Assembly (NCBI GenBank): GCA_033391075.1
Contig: JAWPMV010000001.1
Location: 6,324,001-6,388,000 of the forward strand
Source of the DNA: Bacteroidia bacterium
Lineage (GTDB): Bacteria > Bacteroidota > Bacteroidia > J057
Reading direction: 5' to 3'
Length of the DNA stretch: 64,000 nucleotides
Numbering within the stretch: the first letter of the stretch is position 1; every line of letters starts with the position of its first letter. The position numbers were made by a program, and so were the translations under genes. A model generated the notes under the pieces. The model was not told the DNA's origin. It saw nothing but the letters and a program-made list of their open reading frames with translations, and made no database searches. Positions 55,305-64,000 of the stretch are shown here, piece after piece.

Positions 55305-58300
55305 ATGAGAAAAACATTCTGTAAAGAAATCTTTATCCTGTTTTTGGCTTCTATTAGTTTCTTTGGGCTATCTGCTCAGGTTTCTTATTTAGCGACTTAC
55401 CATCCACAGGCAGGAAACCCTGGCAACTTGAACACCGAATCAGATCAATCGGATTCAGATTGGGAAACGATCCTCGAAGCAGGTATTTCTCAAAATCAGT
55501 GGTCCTCCAGTCTTTCTATTCCTTTTTCATTTAAATACTATGGTCGCTCTGTAGAAGACTTGAAGGTCAGTGGAAATGGCTTATTGAGTTTCCTCTCAAA
55601 TCCCACTTTGCCTCAGGGTGATAATGTAAGCTTGCCCAGCGCTAGTTTACCAGATAGTACTATAGCCGTTTTCTGGGAAAAATTTACAAGCCAGGCTCCC
55701 ACGGGAAGCAATGATGTAGTACAGACCAAGGTTTTTGGAACAGCTCCCAATCGCCAATTTTGGGTGAGATGGACTTCCTATGAATGGGGAAATTCTAATT
55801 TCCAGTTCGTTGCAGCTGTGCTCTCTGAAGGCAGTCATGACATCTACCTGGTAGATATGTATGGAAACCAATTTGGAGATCCTGTAAGTACGACAGTGGG
55901 ACTTCAGGGAAGTTCTAGCTTTGCCGTTTCCTATGGAGAAGCCAATACCGCTCTCAATGGAATCTCGCCCAGCCATCTGGATAATAGTTACTACAAATTT
56001 GAGACCTATGACATTGAGCCTTATGATATGAATGTGAAAGAATTGCTTTCCCCGAAAACAGAAGGCTGTGGAAGAAATAATGAGATCGTAAGTGTAAGAT
56101 TTAGCAATGTAGGTTTATTAACTGCGACAGGTATTCAGGCGAAATACTCCATTGACGGAGGCCCATTTACTACCGCAGAATCAATTCCTCAAAATCTCGA
56201 GCCCGGACAAGAATATGATTTTACCTTTGAACAAAGAGCCGATATATCAGAAACCGGCAGCCATACCCTTACCGTAGTTGTTGAGGTAGCGGGAGATGGA
56301 AATTCTGCTAATGACAGTTTGGAGGCTTTATTGCACTCAAGCTTGAGCATTTCTTCCTTCCCTTATCAGGAAAATTTCGAACAGGGAGATGGAGGATGGA
56401 GTATAGGTGGAGAAAATCCCAGTTGGGAACTTGCCTACCCTAATGCAACCGTTATGCAAGGAGCAGCATCCGGGGTTAAAGCCTGGGTTACCAATCCTGA
56501 TGGTGTATATAATAATCTCGAAAAGTCTTATGTAAGTAGTCCTTGTTTTGATTTGAGTAATGCGCATCCGGATATGCATATCGCCATGAAAGTCTGGTGG
56601 GAAACAGAATATAGTTGGGATGGAGCGGTTTTGCAGGCTACTTATGACGGAGGAGAAAACTGGATCAATGTTGGAGGAATGAATAGTAATCCTCATTGGT
56701 TCAATGACAATACGATCGGTGCTTTGCCGGGAAACTCTCCGATTGGATGGACAGGAACAAGTGCAGGAGGTACAGGTTCCGGAGGCTGGGTTCCTGTTCA
56801 ACATCCCTTAGGACCTCAATTGATTGGGAAAAATCAGGTACGTTTCAGAATCGCTTTTGCTTCTGATAATGCAGGCTTCAATGAAGGATTTGCTTTCGAT
56901 GATGTCATGCTGGATGTTCCCCCACAAGTAGATTTGGGAGCAGATCGTTTCTTCTGTGAAGGAGAGAAACTGGAAGTGTCTTTCGAAGACAATATCCTCT
57001 GGTCCAATGGTTCAGACGAAAATGAAATTCTTCTCAGCAATACCAGTGGTTCAGCTATTATTGATAGTATGTTGATTGTAAATATCACCGGAGCAAATGG
57101 ACTGATAGGCAGAGATACCATCTTTGTTTCCATGATGCCTCAGATGCAGTTCGCTTTTGTAAATCAGGAAGATATTGATTGTGCCAATGAAGCCAGTGGG
57201 TTCATTGGACTGGAAATAGGAGGCGGAGCTTCACCCTTGAGTTACGAATGGAGCAATGGATCGCAGGAGTCCTTTGTAGGTGGATTAGAAGCAGGCGAAT
57301 ACGAAGTTGAAATTACAGACCTGAATGGATGTAAAATAGATAGTTCATTTACAATTGAATCCCTCAATCCTGAACTGGGACTTGAATACAGCACAAGCCA
57401 TGCAGCTTGCGACGGAACACCAATCGGAAGTATCAATCTCAATGCATTTGGTGGAGTAGGGGGCTATAGTTATAGCTGGAATATCGGAGGAGAGGGAAGT
57501 ATGAGAGAAAATCTGGAAGCAGGTTCTTATATCGTAACTACCCAGGATCAATTGGGTTGTAGCCGCGAGGATACCATACTGGTAGAACAAGCAGGAGATC
57601 TCAGTGTCTCTGTGGCACAATTGCAAAAGCCTGCCTGTTCGGAAGACGTCAATGGTTTTATCAGTCTCGACATTGAAGGAGGAAGCGGCACCTATAATAT
57701 CTTCTGGGATCATGGAGATACTACGCAGAATATCGATCAATTGGGTCCCGGGCTCTATACAGGATATGTACTGGATACAGATGGTTGTAACAAACTCCTT
57801 CCGGAAATCCTGCTAGAAGCAGAAACCGCAGATCCGGAAGCCGATTTTGACTACAGCATTTCCGGTTCGACAATCGGATTTACTGAACTCTCCGAGCATG
57901 CCACTTCTTATCTCTGGGATTTTGGAGATGGAACCGCGAAAAGTAGCGAGGCAAATCCGGCCCATTTCTACATGAACAATGGGACTTATACCATCACCCT
58001 CATCGTCAGCAATACCTGCAGTAGCGATACCATCACCAAAGAAGTATCGATGCAGACCGTAGGATTGGATGAGGAATTTGCAGAGAATATTGAAGTTTAT
58101 CCCAATCCATTTGAAAACAAGATTCAGATAGATTTTGATGAACCCAGCATAGAAGCTTTTGAGATTCAGGTTCTCAATCTTCAAGGCAAAGTCTTAGAGC
58201 AATTGGCCGGTCAAAGGGGCAGCCATCAGCTGGAAGTGGATTTTGGAAGCGATCTTCCCGCAGGCATGTACTTCCTGAGATTGGTAGGAAGCAAAGGACA

Positions 58301-58328
58301 ATCACTTTTCAGAATCATAAAGCAATAG
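55305..58328 (+). CDS. Large secreted adhesin-like protein with PKD and T9SS sorting domains
   Basis: A 1007-aa protein. A signal peptide (MRKTFCKEIFILFLASISFFGL) is followed by a beta-sandwich domain (about 30-230), a CARDB-like domain (235-345) and a jelly-roll/MAM-like domain (350-540). SprB-type repeats (about 610-830, with LSYEWSNGSQ and YSYSWNIGGEG motifs) precede a PKD domain (about 840-915, YLWDFGDGTAKSS). The C-terminal T9SS type A sorting domain (about 930-1007) begins IEVYPNPFENKIQIDF. The protein is exported by the type IX system, probably onto the surface, where PKD and SprB-type repeats mediate adhesion or gliding. Ligand unknown. Confidence 0.85.
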   Translation: MRKTFCKEIFILFLASISFFGLSAQVSYLATYHPQAGNPGNLNTESDQSDSDWETILEAGISQNQWSSSLSIPFSFKYYGRSVEDLKVSGNGLLSFLSNPTLPQGDNVSLPSASLPDSTIAVFWEKFTSQAPTGSNDVVQTKVFGTAPNRQFWVRWTSYEWGNSNFQFVAAVLSEGSHDIYLVDMYGNQFGDPVSTTVGLQGSSSFAVSYGEANTALNGISPSHLDNSYYKFETYDIEPYDMNVKELLSPKTEGCGRNNEIVSVRFSNVGLLTATGIQAKYSIDGGPFTTAESIPQNLEPGQEYDFTFEQRADISETGSHTLTVVVEVAGDGNSANDSLEALLHSSLSISSFPYQENFEQGDGGWSIGGENPSWELAYPNATVMQGAASGVKAWVTNPDGVYNNLEKSYVSSPCFDLSNAHPDMHIAMKVWWETEYSWDGAVLQATYDGGENWINVGGMNSNPHWFNDNTIGALPGNSPIGWTGTSAGGTGSGGWVPVQHPLGPQLIGKNQVRFRIAFASDNAGFNEGFAFDDVMLDVPPQVDLGADRFFCEGEKLEVSFEDNILWSNGSDENEILLSNTSGSAIIDSMLIVNITGANGLIGRDTIFVSMMPQMQFAFVNQEDIDCANEASGFIGLEIGGGASPLSYEWSNGSQESFVGGLEAGEYEVEITDLNGCKIDSSFTIESLNPELGLEYSTSHAACDGTPIGSINLNAFGGVGGYSYSWNIGGEGSMRENLEAGSYIVTTQDQLGCSREDTILVEQAGDLSVSVAQLQKPACSEDVNGFISLDIEGGSGTYNIFWDHGDTTQNIDQLGPGLYTGYVLDTDGCNKLLPEILLEAETADPEADFDYSISGSTIGFTELSEHATSYLWDFGDGTAKSSEANPAHFYMNNGTYTITLIVSNTCSSDTITKEVSMQTVGLDEEFAENIEVYPNPFENKIQIDFDEPSIEAFEIQVLNLQGKVLEQLAGQRGSHQLEVDFGSDLPAGMYFLRLVGSKGQSLFRIIKQ

Positions 58329-58391
58329 GTCTTCTGAAATTTGGAAATCCTTTCTTCTGAAAAACAGCAACATTTTTATTAATACTAACAA

Positions 58392-58427
58392 AAGGGGCGG
58401 CATAAATTATGCCGCCCCTTCTTTTTT
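58392..58427. terminator. Bidirectional terminator between convergent genes
   Basis: AAGGGGCGGCATA and TATGCCGCCCCTT form a perfect 13-bp stem with a 3-nt loop and a T6 run. It serves the PKD protein gene and the convergent Ig-like gene. Confidence 0.88.
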
Positions 58428-58434
58428 ATCTTCC

Positions 58435-59703
58435 TTATTTACGGATCGTGAAAATATGATTTTGTATTAAATCTCCCGCCTTTATTGCGATTTTGTACTT
58501 TCCGGGCGGAAGATTTTTGGTAGGAATCGTCTTCCTAGAAGTACCTGCAGCCACTTTGCCTACTCCCTTTTTTACGATATCGCCTTTTCCATTTTTGATC
58601 ATATATCGGATCTCTATTTGTTCGGGCATAGTAAAGTTAACCGCCAAAGGCATATTTAGACGAACCGCCTTGGCAGGATATTCTATATTCGCAACCAAAG
58701 GTTTATGCTCTTTGACAGGGGCGACTTCTTCCTTTTTAGCTTCGGCTATTTCTAGCTTTTCTTCTTTCTTTTCAGGAGTTGTAGCCTGAACGATTGGAGC
58801 CTTTACCGTTTCTGTCTTCACCACTTGCTGCTCTGTCGCCTTAGCAATGGCTTTATCTTCTGTTTTGGCCTCTGCTACTTTATCGGTGCTCTTGCTTGAA
58901 GCTGTTTCTGCAACAGCAACTGGTACAGGCTCCGCTTCTTTCTTTCCTCCTTTTTTGGCTTCCCGGGCTGCATTATAAGCAGCAAGTTTGGCGGCTACTG
59001 CTGCATCTCTCTTTTCCTTTTTCGTTATAGGCTTAGCTGCTTCAGCCTTCTTTTCTTCTTTAGCCCCCTCATTTTCAGCGAGCAGCGGTTCAGCCACCGG
59101 CTTCGGTTTTGTCTCCGCAGGCTTTTTCTTTTTGAGTAAATATCCCTCTGGCAATGGATTCAATTTGATCCGCTTTTTGGCAGGGATCACCCGAATTTTG
59201 GGTTTATTCTTGCTGATATGTTTGGGCAATTTGATGGTCCCGGTTTTAAATCGACTTTTATAGGGCTTAAAAGGAATCCCTTCCAGATCCATCAGCTTCG
59301 AATTAATCTCAAAGATGTATTCAGTATTGGGTTTCAATACTTTGAGAGGTTCCAGCAAAATGTTTTTGAGACCATTATTGATGGTTATATAGACATCTAC
59401 CTGTTCTTCCGGATTGCTGGCAGGATACAGGCGAATACTTTCTGCAGATACTGATTTAGCATCCACTCCCTGGTAATTATCAAGGAGTTCCATACGAGCG
59501 GAAACCAAAGCATTGCGAATCAGATTTTGAGCGCCATTCTCAGGAGAGGCTCCTCTGATTCGCGGTACTTTTTTCTCCTCAATTTCCTCTACCACCTCTT
59601 CCGGCTCTTCATAATCCATCTGAGCGGAAAGGGGAGATATAGGTAGATAACATAATAAGAATACAGCCAGGAGGGAGCGATACGTTTGGATGAATGTTTT
59701 CAC
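58435..59703 (-). CDS. Secreted Ig-like protein with low-complexity centre
   Basis: A 422-aa protein with a signal peptide (ending near LPISPLSAQ), a bacterial Ig-like (Big_5/SbsA) domain (about 50-160; ISAVSAESIRLYP-like strands and FEINSKLMDLEG), and a long Lys/Ala/Glu-rich central region (about 200-335). A C-terminal beta-sandwich follows (about 340-422), ending GDLIQNHIFTIRK, which resembles a carbohydrate- or T9SS-associated immunoglobulin-type domain. It is probably an envelope structural or adhesion protein. The start is a GTG at 59703, since no in-frame ATG precedes the signal peptide. Function unknown. Confidence 0.65.
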   Translation of the reverse strand: MKTFIQTYRSLLAVFLLCYLPISPLSAQMDYEEPEEVVEEIEEKKVPRIRGASPENGAQNLIRNALVSARMELLDNYQGVDAKSVSAESIRLYPASNPEEQVDVYITINNGLKNILLEPLKVLKPNTEYIFEINSKLMDLEGIPFKPYKSRFKTGTIKLPKHISKNKPKIRVIPAKKRIKLNPLPEGYLLKKKKPAETKPKPVAEPLLAENEGAKEEKKAEAAKPITKKEKRDAAVAAKLAAYNAAREAKKGGKKEAEPVPVAVAETASSKSTDKVAEAKTEDKAIAKATEQQVVKTETVKAPIVQATTPEKKEEKLEIAEAKKEEVAPVKEHKPLVANIEYPAKAVRLNMPLAVNFTMPEQIEIRYMIKNGKGDIVKKGVGKVAAGTSRKTIPTKNLPPGKYKIAIKAGDLIQNHIFTIRK

Positions 59704-59831
59704 AAAATGAAAGTAGACAGCAAAAACTGACTTTCATTTTCGAATATTACATTCAAATTACTTTTCAAAAATCGGAACAAATGAGGATTTTCTTCCGAAA
59801 GCAATAATAATATTTCAGGATAAATAGAGGC

Positions 59832-61328
59832 CTAACTTGAGCGCATCAGGGCATGGCGAAAACTAAATAAGCCTACCAGTCCATAGCCAAATACCTGCAT
59901 GAGGTAAAAGGGCATTACCCCAAAATCGTCAAATTGGAAAGACATATAGATGCCCAGGCAGAAGTATAAGGTCATAAAAAGCTCGGCATAAACCGAAGGG
60001 TTTACCTTTTTGCTCTTGTACTTTACGTTTTTGAATTTGTCTTTTTTCTCCTTCACATTGAATTTCGGAGTACGGATAAAAGGCGTTCTTTTGCCCATCC
60101 AACCCTGAATCACTGCAATAGAATTGTGCAATGAAAGTCCCATAGAGAGAGACAGGAAGGGAATAAAGTTTAGAAGAAAGCGTTTAATCCCACCAATGAT
60201 ACTCTTCTCCCGCCAGGCAAAGGTGACAATGTAGAGAAAACCGAGTATGATAAAGCTGAGGAATAAAGCCGTAACTGGAATGAGTAGAAAATCGACATTC
60301 CCGCCCAAAATATCATGTTTGATATAAAGTAGCGGTACACTGCTCGCTCCCAACAAAAGCACCAGGATAAAAACAGATGAACTCAGAAGGTGAACTGTAC
60401 CGTGAATCTTCCTTCCCAAAGAAGCCTTAGATTTCCATACATTGATCAGCATTTTGCGTGCTACCTCTGCGCCTCCTTTCATCCAGCGATATTGCTGAGA
60501 CTTGATGGCTCCCATTTCTGCCGGCAATTCGGCGGGGGCTCCAATTTCATCTACATATCTAAACTGCCAGTTTCTGATCTGAGCCCTGTAGCTAAGATCC
60601 AGATCCTCGGTCAGCGTATCTGATTCCCATCCTCCTGCATCGATGATGCATTCTTTTCTCCATACCCCGGCAGTACCATTAAAGTTCATATAGAAGCCTC
60701 CACGGTCTCTACTAAACTGCTCGATAGTGAAATGCGCATCCAGATGGAAGGCCTGTGCTTCTGTAAAAATGGAATAATTTCTATTGATATGCTCCCAACG
60801 CGCCTGAACCACTCCGATTCTGTCATCGGTAAAATTGGCCAGTGCAGAACGCAGGTAATTGGGGTAGGGGAGGAAATCCGCATCAAAAATGGCGATGAAG
60901 TTTCCTTTGGCGAAATCCAGGCCATAGCCAAGGGCTCCCGCCTTGAAGCCTTTACGATCCGGTCTACGAACATGTTCGATCTGGAATCCTTCAGCCTTCA
61001 ATGCCTCAACTTTCTTCGCAATCACCTCCACGGTTTCATCATTGGAATCATCCAGAACCTGCACTTCAAAGCTGTCTTTGGGATAATCCATTGCGGCCAT
61101 GCTGTCCAGCAAACGCTCGGCAACATAGAGTTCATTGAAAATGGGAAGCTGTATGGTAACGAAAGGAAGATCTTTATCTCCTTCCAATGGGGGCTCGGCT
61201 TTTATTTTTTTCCGGTTCCTTAAAAAAGTGATAACCAAATGGAGCTGACCCAAACTGTACAGGAATATCAGGCTAAGGGCAGTACCATAGATGGCTAGAA
61301 CGGAATATTCAAATATTTTTATAAGCAC
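59832..61328 (-). CDS. Membrane glycosyltransferase family 2 (cellulose-synthase-like)
   Basis: A 498-aa processive-type GT2 enzyme. An N-terminal membrane helix (about 5-35) precedes the catalytic domain, with VLDDSNDET, the DxD-type motif DAD (149-151), TED (240-242) and QQYRW (278-282), followed by several C-terminal helices (about 305-400 and 455-495). The D, DxD, TED, QxxRW set defines membrane polysaccharide synthases and related glucosyl-/mannosyltransferases. The sugar and product are unknown. The start is a GTG at 61328. It lies just downstream of a second GT2 gene on the same strand, suggesting one surface-glycan or glycolipid pathway. Confidence 0.85.
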   Translation of the reverse strand: MLIKIFEYSVLAIYGTALSLIFLYSLGQLHLVITFLRNRKKIKAEPPLEGDKDLPFVTIQLPIFNELYVAERLLDSMAAMDYPKDSFEVQVLDDSNDETVEVIAKKVEALKAEGFQIEHVRRPDRKGFKAGALGYGLDFAKGNFIAIFDADFLPYPNYLRSALANFTDDRIGVVQARWEHINRNYSIFTEAQAFHLDAHFTIEQFSRDRGGFYMNFNGTAGVWRKECIIDAGGWESDTLTEDLDLSYRAQIRNWQFRYVDEIGAPAELPAEMGAIKSQQYRWMKGGAEVARKMLINVWKSKASLGRKIHGTVHLLSSSVFILVLLLGASSVPLLYIKHDILGGNVDFLLIPVTALFLSFIILGFLYIVTFAWREKSIIGGIKRFLLNFIPFLSLSMGLSLHNSIAVIQGWMGKRTPFIRTPKFNVKEKKDKFKNVKYKSKKVNPSVYAELFMTLYFCLGIYMSFQFDDFGVMPFYLMQVFGYGLVGLFSFRHALMRSS

Positions 61329-61435
61329 AGTAATTCCTGTTTAATGCGTATCTCTTTCAAAGTATTTAGTATCTGGGAGCGAATTACAAAATGCCTTAGA
61401 ACTTAAATTCGGGCTGCAAGTTACAAAAATGCGCA

Positions 61436-62125
61436 TTACAATAGTTTGAAAATTGTCCAAAGAATTTTGTACCCAGCTAGTATGGTTCCTTTGATCGTCC
61501 CAGTGATCTTCGAAACCCCGATCCGTTGTCGATAATTGACCGCTACCTCTGTACACTTCATTTTCAGTTTAGCTGCTTTCACCTGCATCTCTACTGTCCA
61601 TCCATAGGTAGTGTCTTTCATATCAATTGCCAGCAACTTCTCGTATTTGATGGCCCGAAATGGGCCGAGGTCACTAAATTTTACCTTATATAGTAATTTG
61701 ATTAAGGTAGTGGCCAACCAGTTACCAAAAATTTGCTGAGGCTGCATAGAACCTCTTTCTCTTTCTCCTAAAGCCCTCGAACCTATCACCAGGTCATAGT
61801 CTTCTTCGATGATGGGTTTTATCAGGTCCTTCATCTCTTCTGGATAGTCTGAATAGTCCCCATCCAGAAATACGACAATATCCGGCTGTTCGGATTTCGC
61901 TTTAGCGGCGATGTAAGACATCCCCTTTAAACAAGCAAAACCATAGCCTTTTTGTTCTTCTCGTAACACAGTAGCTCCTGCAGTCTTGGCTCGCTCTTCC
62001 GTTTCATCTGTAGAACCATTGCTAACGACAATCACTTCTTTTACCAGCTCAGTCGGAATATCCCCCACAACCTTGTGGATGGAATCTGCCTCATTGAAGG
62101 CGGGAATTATGACCTGGATATTCAT
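61436..62125 (-). CDS. Glycosyltransferase family 2 (DPM1-like)
   Basis: A 229-aa GT2 enzyme of the dolichol-phosphate-mannose-synthase-like group. The nucleotide-sugar site is VIIPAFNEADSIHKVV, the VVSNGSTDET motif follows, and the DxD-type motif is FLDGDYSDYP (with D before the metal). It has no C-terminal membrane helices, unlike the neighbouring GT2. It probably charges a polyprenyl or other lipid carrier with a sugar. There are 107 bp between it and the larger GT2 gene downstream. Start is the ATG at 62125. Confidence 0.85.
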   Translation of the reverse strand: MNIQVIIPAFNEADSIHKVVGDIPTELVKEVIVVSNGSTDETEERAKTAGATVLREEQKGYGFACLKGMSYIAAKAKSEQPDIVVFLDGDYSDYPEEMKDLIKPIIEEDYDLVIGSRALGERERGSMQPQQIFGNWLATTLIKLLYKVKFSDLGPFRAIKYEKLLAIDMKDTTYGWTVEMQVKAAKLKMKCTEVAVNYRQRIGVSKITGTIKGTILAGYKILWTIFKLL

Positions 62126-62286
62126 TTATTGCCTGTTTTGATATAGCTTTAATTTCGGCTTGCAAGTAAAGAAAATCTCCTCAATTACCTGTCATATAAC
62201 TGACATTGGGGTTTCTCGGGGGTTGGAATATGATTTGTTTAGCTCTTTTTAGGTATTTTCTTCCTTGATATAATCAAATAGTTAAT

Positions 62287-62820
62287 ATGACAAATTCACT
62301 ATCCATTGGAACGCGCGTAAAACATCCCCAATATGGGAATGGAATCATCCTTGACAACAGCAAATCCTTTTACAACATTGCCTTCCCCAATTTTGGAGAG
62401 AAATCCATAGGGAAAGATTTTGAGGGCCTGGAAATCATCGAGCTTGCACCTCTTCCAGAACAAAGAATCAGTTTAGGGGATCTGGAACAAGTAATCTCCA
62501 AAGTACTGCAAAGATGGACGGGACTAAGCGAAAACATAGCCCTGGGAAGTAAATGGAAAGGCGGAACGTTGATCCTGAATCCCGGCAATGCTGATTTGAA
62601 AGGGAAAGAGATTCCCATCGAAACCTTTTTCCACAAGATCGTTATGGTAAGAGATCGGCTGAGGGTCCTTGAGCAGAACATCAATAAGAGCAAAAACCTG
62701 AGCGATGAAGAGAAGGTAAATATACAGCAATACATTACTCGCGTATATGGAAGCCTTACAACCTTCAATGTTCTCTTTGCACATGAGGATGATCAGTTTA
62801 GGGGAGAGGGAAAAAAATAA
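62287..62820 (+). CDS. Hypothetical protein with N-terminal SH3/tudor-like segment
   Basis: A 177-aa protein. The first 45 residues (LSIGTRVKHPQYGNGIILD, then KSFYNIAFPNFGEKSIG) match the pattern of the C-terminal tudor-like domain of UvrD/PcrA helicases and CarD-like modules, which contact RNA polymerase. The remaining 130 residues are helical with no motif I recognise. There is no signal peptide. It lies alone between the GT2 genes (divergent) and tsf. A role in transcription or DNA-repair coupling is possible but unproven. Confidence 0.65.
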   Translation: MTNSLSIGTRVKHPQYGNGIILDNSKSFYNIAFPNFGEKSIGKDFEGLEIIELAPLPEQRISLGDLEQVISKVLQRWTGLSENIALGSKWKGGTLILNPGNADLKGKEIPIETFFHKIVMVRDRLRVLEQNINKSKNLSDEEKVNIQQYITRVYGSLTTFNVLFAHEDDQFRGEGKK

Positions 62821-62895
62821 GTAAGCCCTGAACGAGCTAAAATCCGGCATAATAATCCAAAGTGAGGGCCTTTAATAATCTTATTTATACAGCCA

Positions 62896-62926
62896 TTGCT
62901 AATTCCCTCGAAAAGTTCTAACTTTG
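62896..62926 (+). promoter_or_regulatory. Bacteroidota-type promoter of tsf
   Basis: TTG at 62896-62898, a 20-nt spacer and TAACTTTG at 62919-62926, a perfect TAnnTTTG -7 box. The tsf start codon is 46 nt downstream. The same spacing is seen at the tRNA-Lys promoter. Confidence 0.75.
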
Positions 62927-62972
62927 CGCGGGTTTTTAGAAGCTCATTTACTTAAAAAATATATAGAAAAAG

Positions 62973-63812
62973 ATGGCAATTACTGCACAAGAAGTAAATC
63001 GGTTGCGCAAGGCTACCGGCGCAGGCATGATGGACTGTAAAAAAGCTTTGACTGAGGCAGACGGAGATTTTGACAAAGCAGTGGACATCCTCCGTAAGAA
63101 AGGACAAAAAGTATCTGCCAAGCGTGCAGACCGTGACGCAAAAGAAGGTGCAATTTTCGTAAACGCGAATGGAGACGGAACTGAAGCAGTATTGATAGAG
63201 CTAAATTGCGAAACGGATTTTGTTGCTCGTAATGATGACTTCGTTGCCCTGGGTAATGGAATCGCAGGAGTAGCAGCTAGCGAAAAGCCTGCTGATCTGG
63301 CGGCTTTGAAAGCCCTTCCTCTCAATGGTACTCCTATTGGTGATGAACTTACCAATGCCATGGGTAAGATTGGAGAGAAAATAGATGTTAGCAAATATGC
63401 GCACATCAGCGGTGATCAGGTTGTATCCTACATCCACCCTGGATCCAGAGTGGGAGTTGTAGTTGCATTTGATGGAAGTACTTCCGGAGATGTAGCAGCT
63501 GTAGGGAAAGATATCGCCATGCAAATTGCAGCGATGAAGCCTGTTGCAGTAGATAAAGATGGAGTAAACCAGGAGATTATCGACAAAGAAATGGAGATCG
63601 GCAAAGAGCAAGCTCGTCAGTCCGGTAAACCAGATAACATTGTTGAAAAAATCGCTATGGGTAAACTCAACAAATTCTTTAAAGAGCAAACCTTGTTGAA
63701 CCAGGACTTTGTGAAAGATACTTCCAAGTCTGTAGGTCAATACATAAAAGACGAACTCGGAGGAGATATCTCAGTAAAAGATTTCAAACTTCTTGTACTG
63801 GGAGCTTCCTGA
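62973..63812 (+). CDS. tsf: Elongation factor Ts
   Basis: A 279-aa EF-Ts, the nucleotide exchange factor that regenerates EF-Tu-GTP during translation. The N-terminal UBA-like domain carries VNRLRKATGAGMMDCKKAL. The EF-Ts signature (NCETDFVARNDDF) and C-terminal dimer-type block (GKLNKFFKEQTLLNQDF, IGKEQARQSGKP) are complete. rpsB, usually directly upstream in bacteria, is not adjacent here. The gene has its own promoter and terminator. Confidence 0.97.
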   Translation: MAITAQEVNRLRKATGAGMMDCKKALTEADGDFDKAVDILRKKGQKVSAKRADRDAKEGAIFVNANGDGTEAVLIELNCETDFVARNDDFVALGNGIAGVAASEKPADLAALKALPLNGTPIGDELTNAMGKIGEKIDVSKYAHISGDQVVSYIHPGSRVGVVVAFDGSTSGDVAAVGKDIAMQIAAMKPVAVDKDGVNQEIIDKEMEIGKEQARQSGKPDNIVEKIAMGKLNKFFKEQTLLNQDFVKDTSKSVGQYIKDELGGDISVKDFKLLVLGAS

Positions 63813-63831
63813 TCGACAAAAGAATTAATTT

Positions 63832-63864
63832 AAAAGAGAGTTTATTATAACTCTCTTTTTTTTT
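63832..63864 (+). terminator. Terminator of tsf
   Basis: AAAAGAGAGTT (63832-63842) pairs with AACTCTCTTTT (63849-63859) around a 6-nt loop and continues into a T9 run. The last 140 bp of the window beyond it show no gene. Confidence 0.88.
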
Positions 63865-64000
63865 ACCTAGCAAAGAAGTCTCAGGGAATTTATTCACATA
63901 AGTGTTCAAAAATAAATCCTTGCATACTTTTTGAATGTAAGTCCAGCGAAAAACCAGCCTACACTTGGCGCAAAACATATTCTAAACCTTATATCTCATA

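Overview
The window reads as a chromosomal segment of a Bacteroidota bacterium. Two proteins end in type IX secretion (T9SS) sorting domains. The best promoters have the Bacteroidota form, a TTG box 20 nt upstream of TAnnTTTG (before tRNA-Lys and before tsf). Shine-Dalgarno sequences are mostly absent, and families typical of the phylum recur (DUF2851, SBBP-repeat proteins, DoxX, CHAT/caspase/nSTAND proteins). The gene mix would suit a Saprospiria- or Cytophagia-like lineage, but that placement is inference. No transposase, integrase, rRNA or CRISPR array was found.

Layout. 0-8 kb: TPR protein, phosphosulfolactate-synthase homologue, CPBP protease, SBBP-repeat T9SS cargo, DUF2851 protein and a HAD hydrolase. 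8-15.5 kb: an AraC-type regulator divergent from an acyl-CoA synthetase, followed by a molybdenum hydroxylase set (coxG-, coxS-, coxL- and coxM-like, form II). Two copies of a ~48-bp bipartite element sit before the synthetase and before the hydroxylase set, suggesting one regulon. 15.5-19.4 kb: PspA with a small PspA-like partner, fructose-1,6-bisphosphatase, a TPR/SH3 membrane protein, tRNA-Lys(TTT) and tRNA-Leu(GAG).

19.6-35.2 kb is the stand-out region. Seven co-directional, tightly packed genes encode two cytoplasmic-looking zinc amidases (one at each end), two caspase-like proteases (one fused to a STAND ATPase, a membrane anchor and a degenerate propeller), a CHAT protease, a free-standing STAND ATPase and a membrane-anchored WD40 protein. 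The WD40 protein and the free ATPase look like the C- and N-terminal halves of one usual protein, encoded in reversed order on either side of the CHAT gene. The amidases share a C-terminal tail with TRTRG and SIYGxDGPEV motifs. I read this as a caspase/CHAT-STAND conflict or programmed-death system with cell-wall hydrolases as likely effectors (inference).

35.4-46 kb: TPR protein, small secreted protein, DoxX, alpha/beta hydrolase, methyltransferase, LRR protein, RecQ, then an ECF sigma factor overlapping a gene for a 677-aa protein with eight ~31-residue DW repeats, one membrane helix and a predicted outer-membrane barrel. A 715-bp gap beyond it holds several hairpins and one possible 51-aa gene. 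46-64 kb: GHKL ATPase, a coiled-coil protein with TonB-like domains at both ends, DusB, CPBP protease, CdsA, glutamate dehydrogenase, a PKD/T9SS protein, an Ig-like envelope protein, two family-2 glycosyltransferases, a small unknown protein and EF-Ts.
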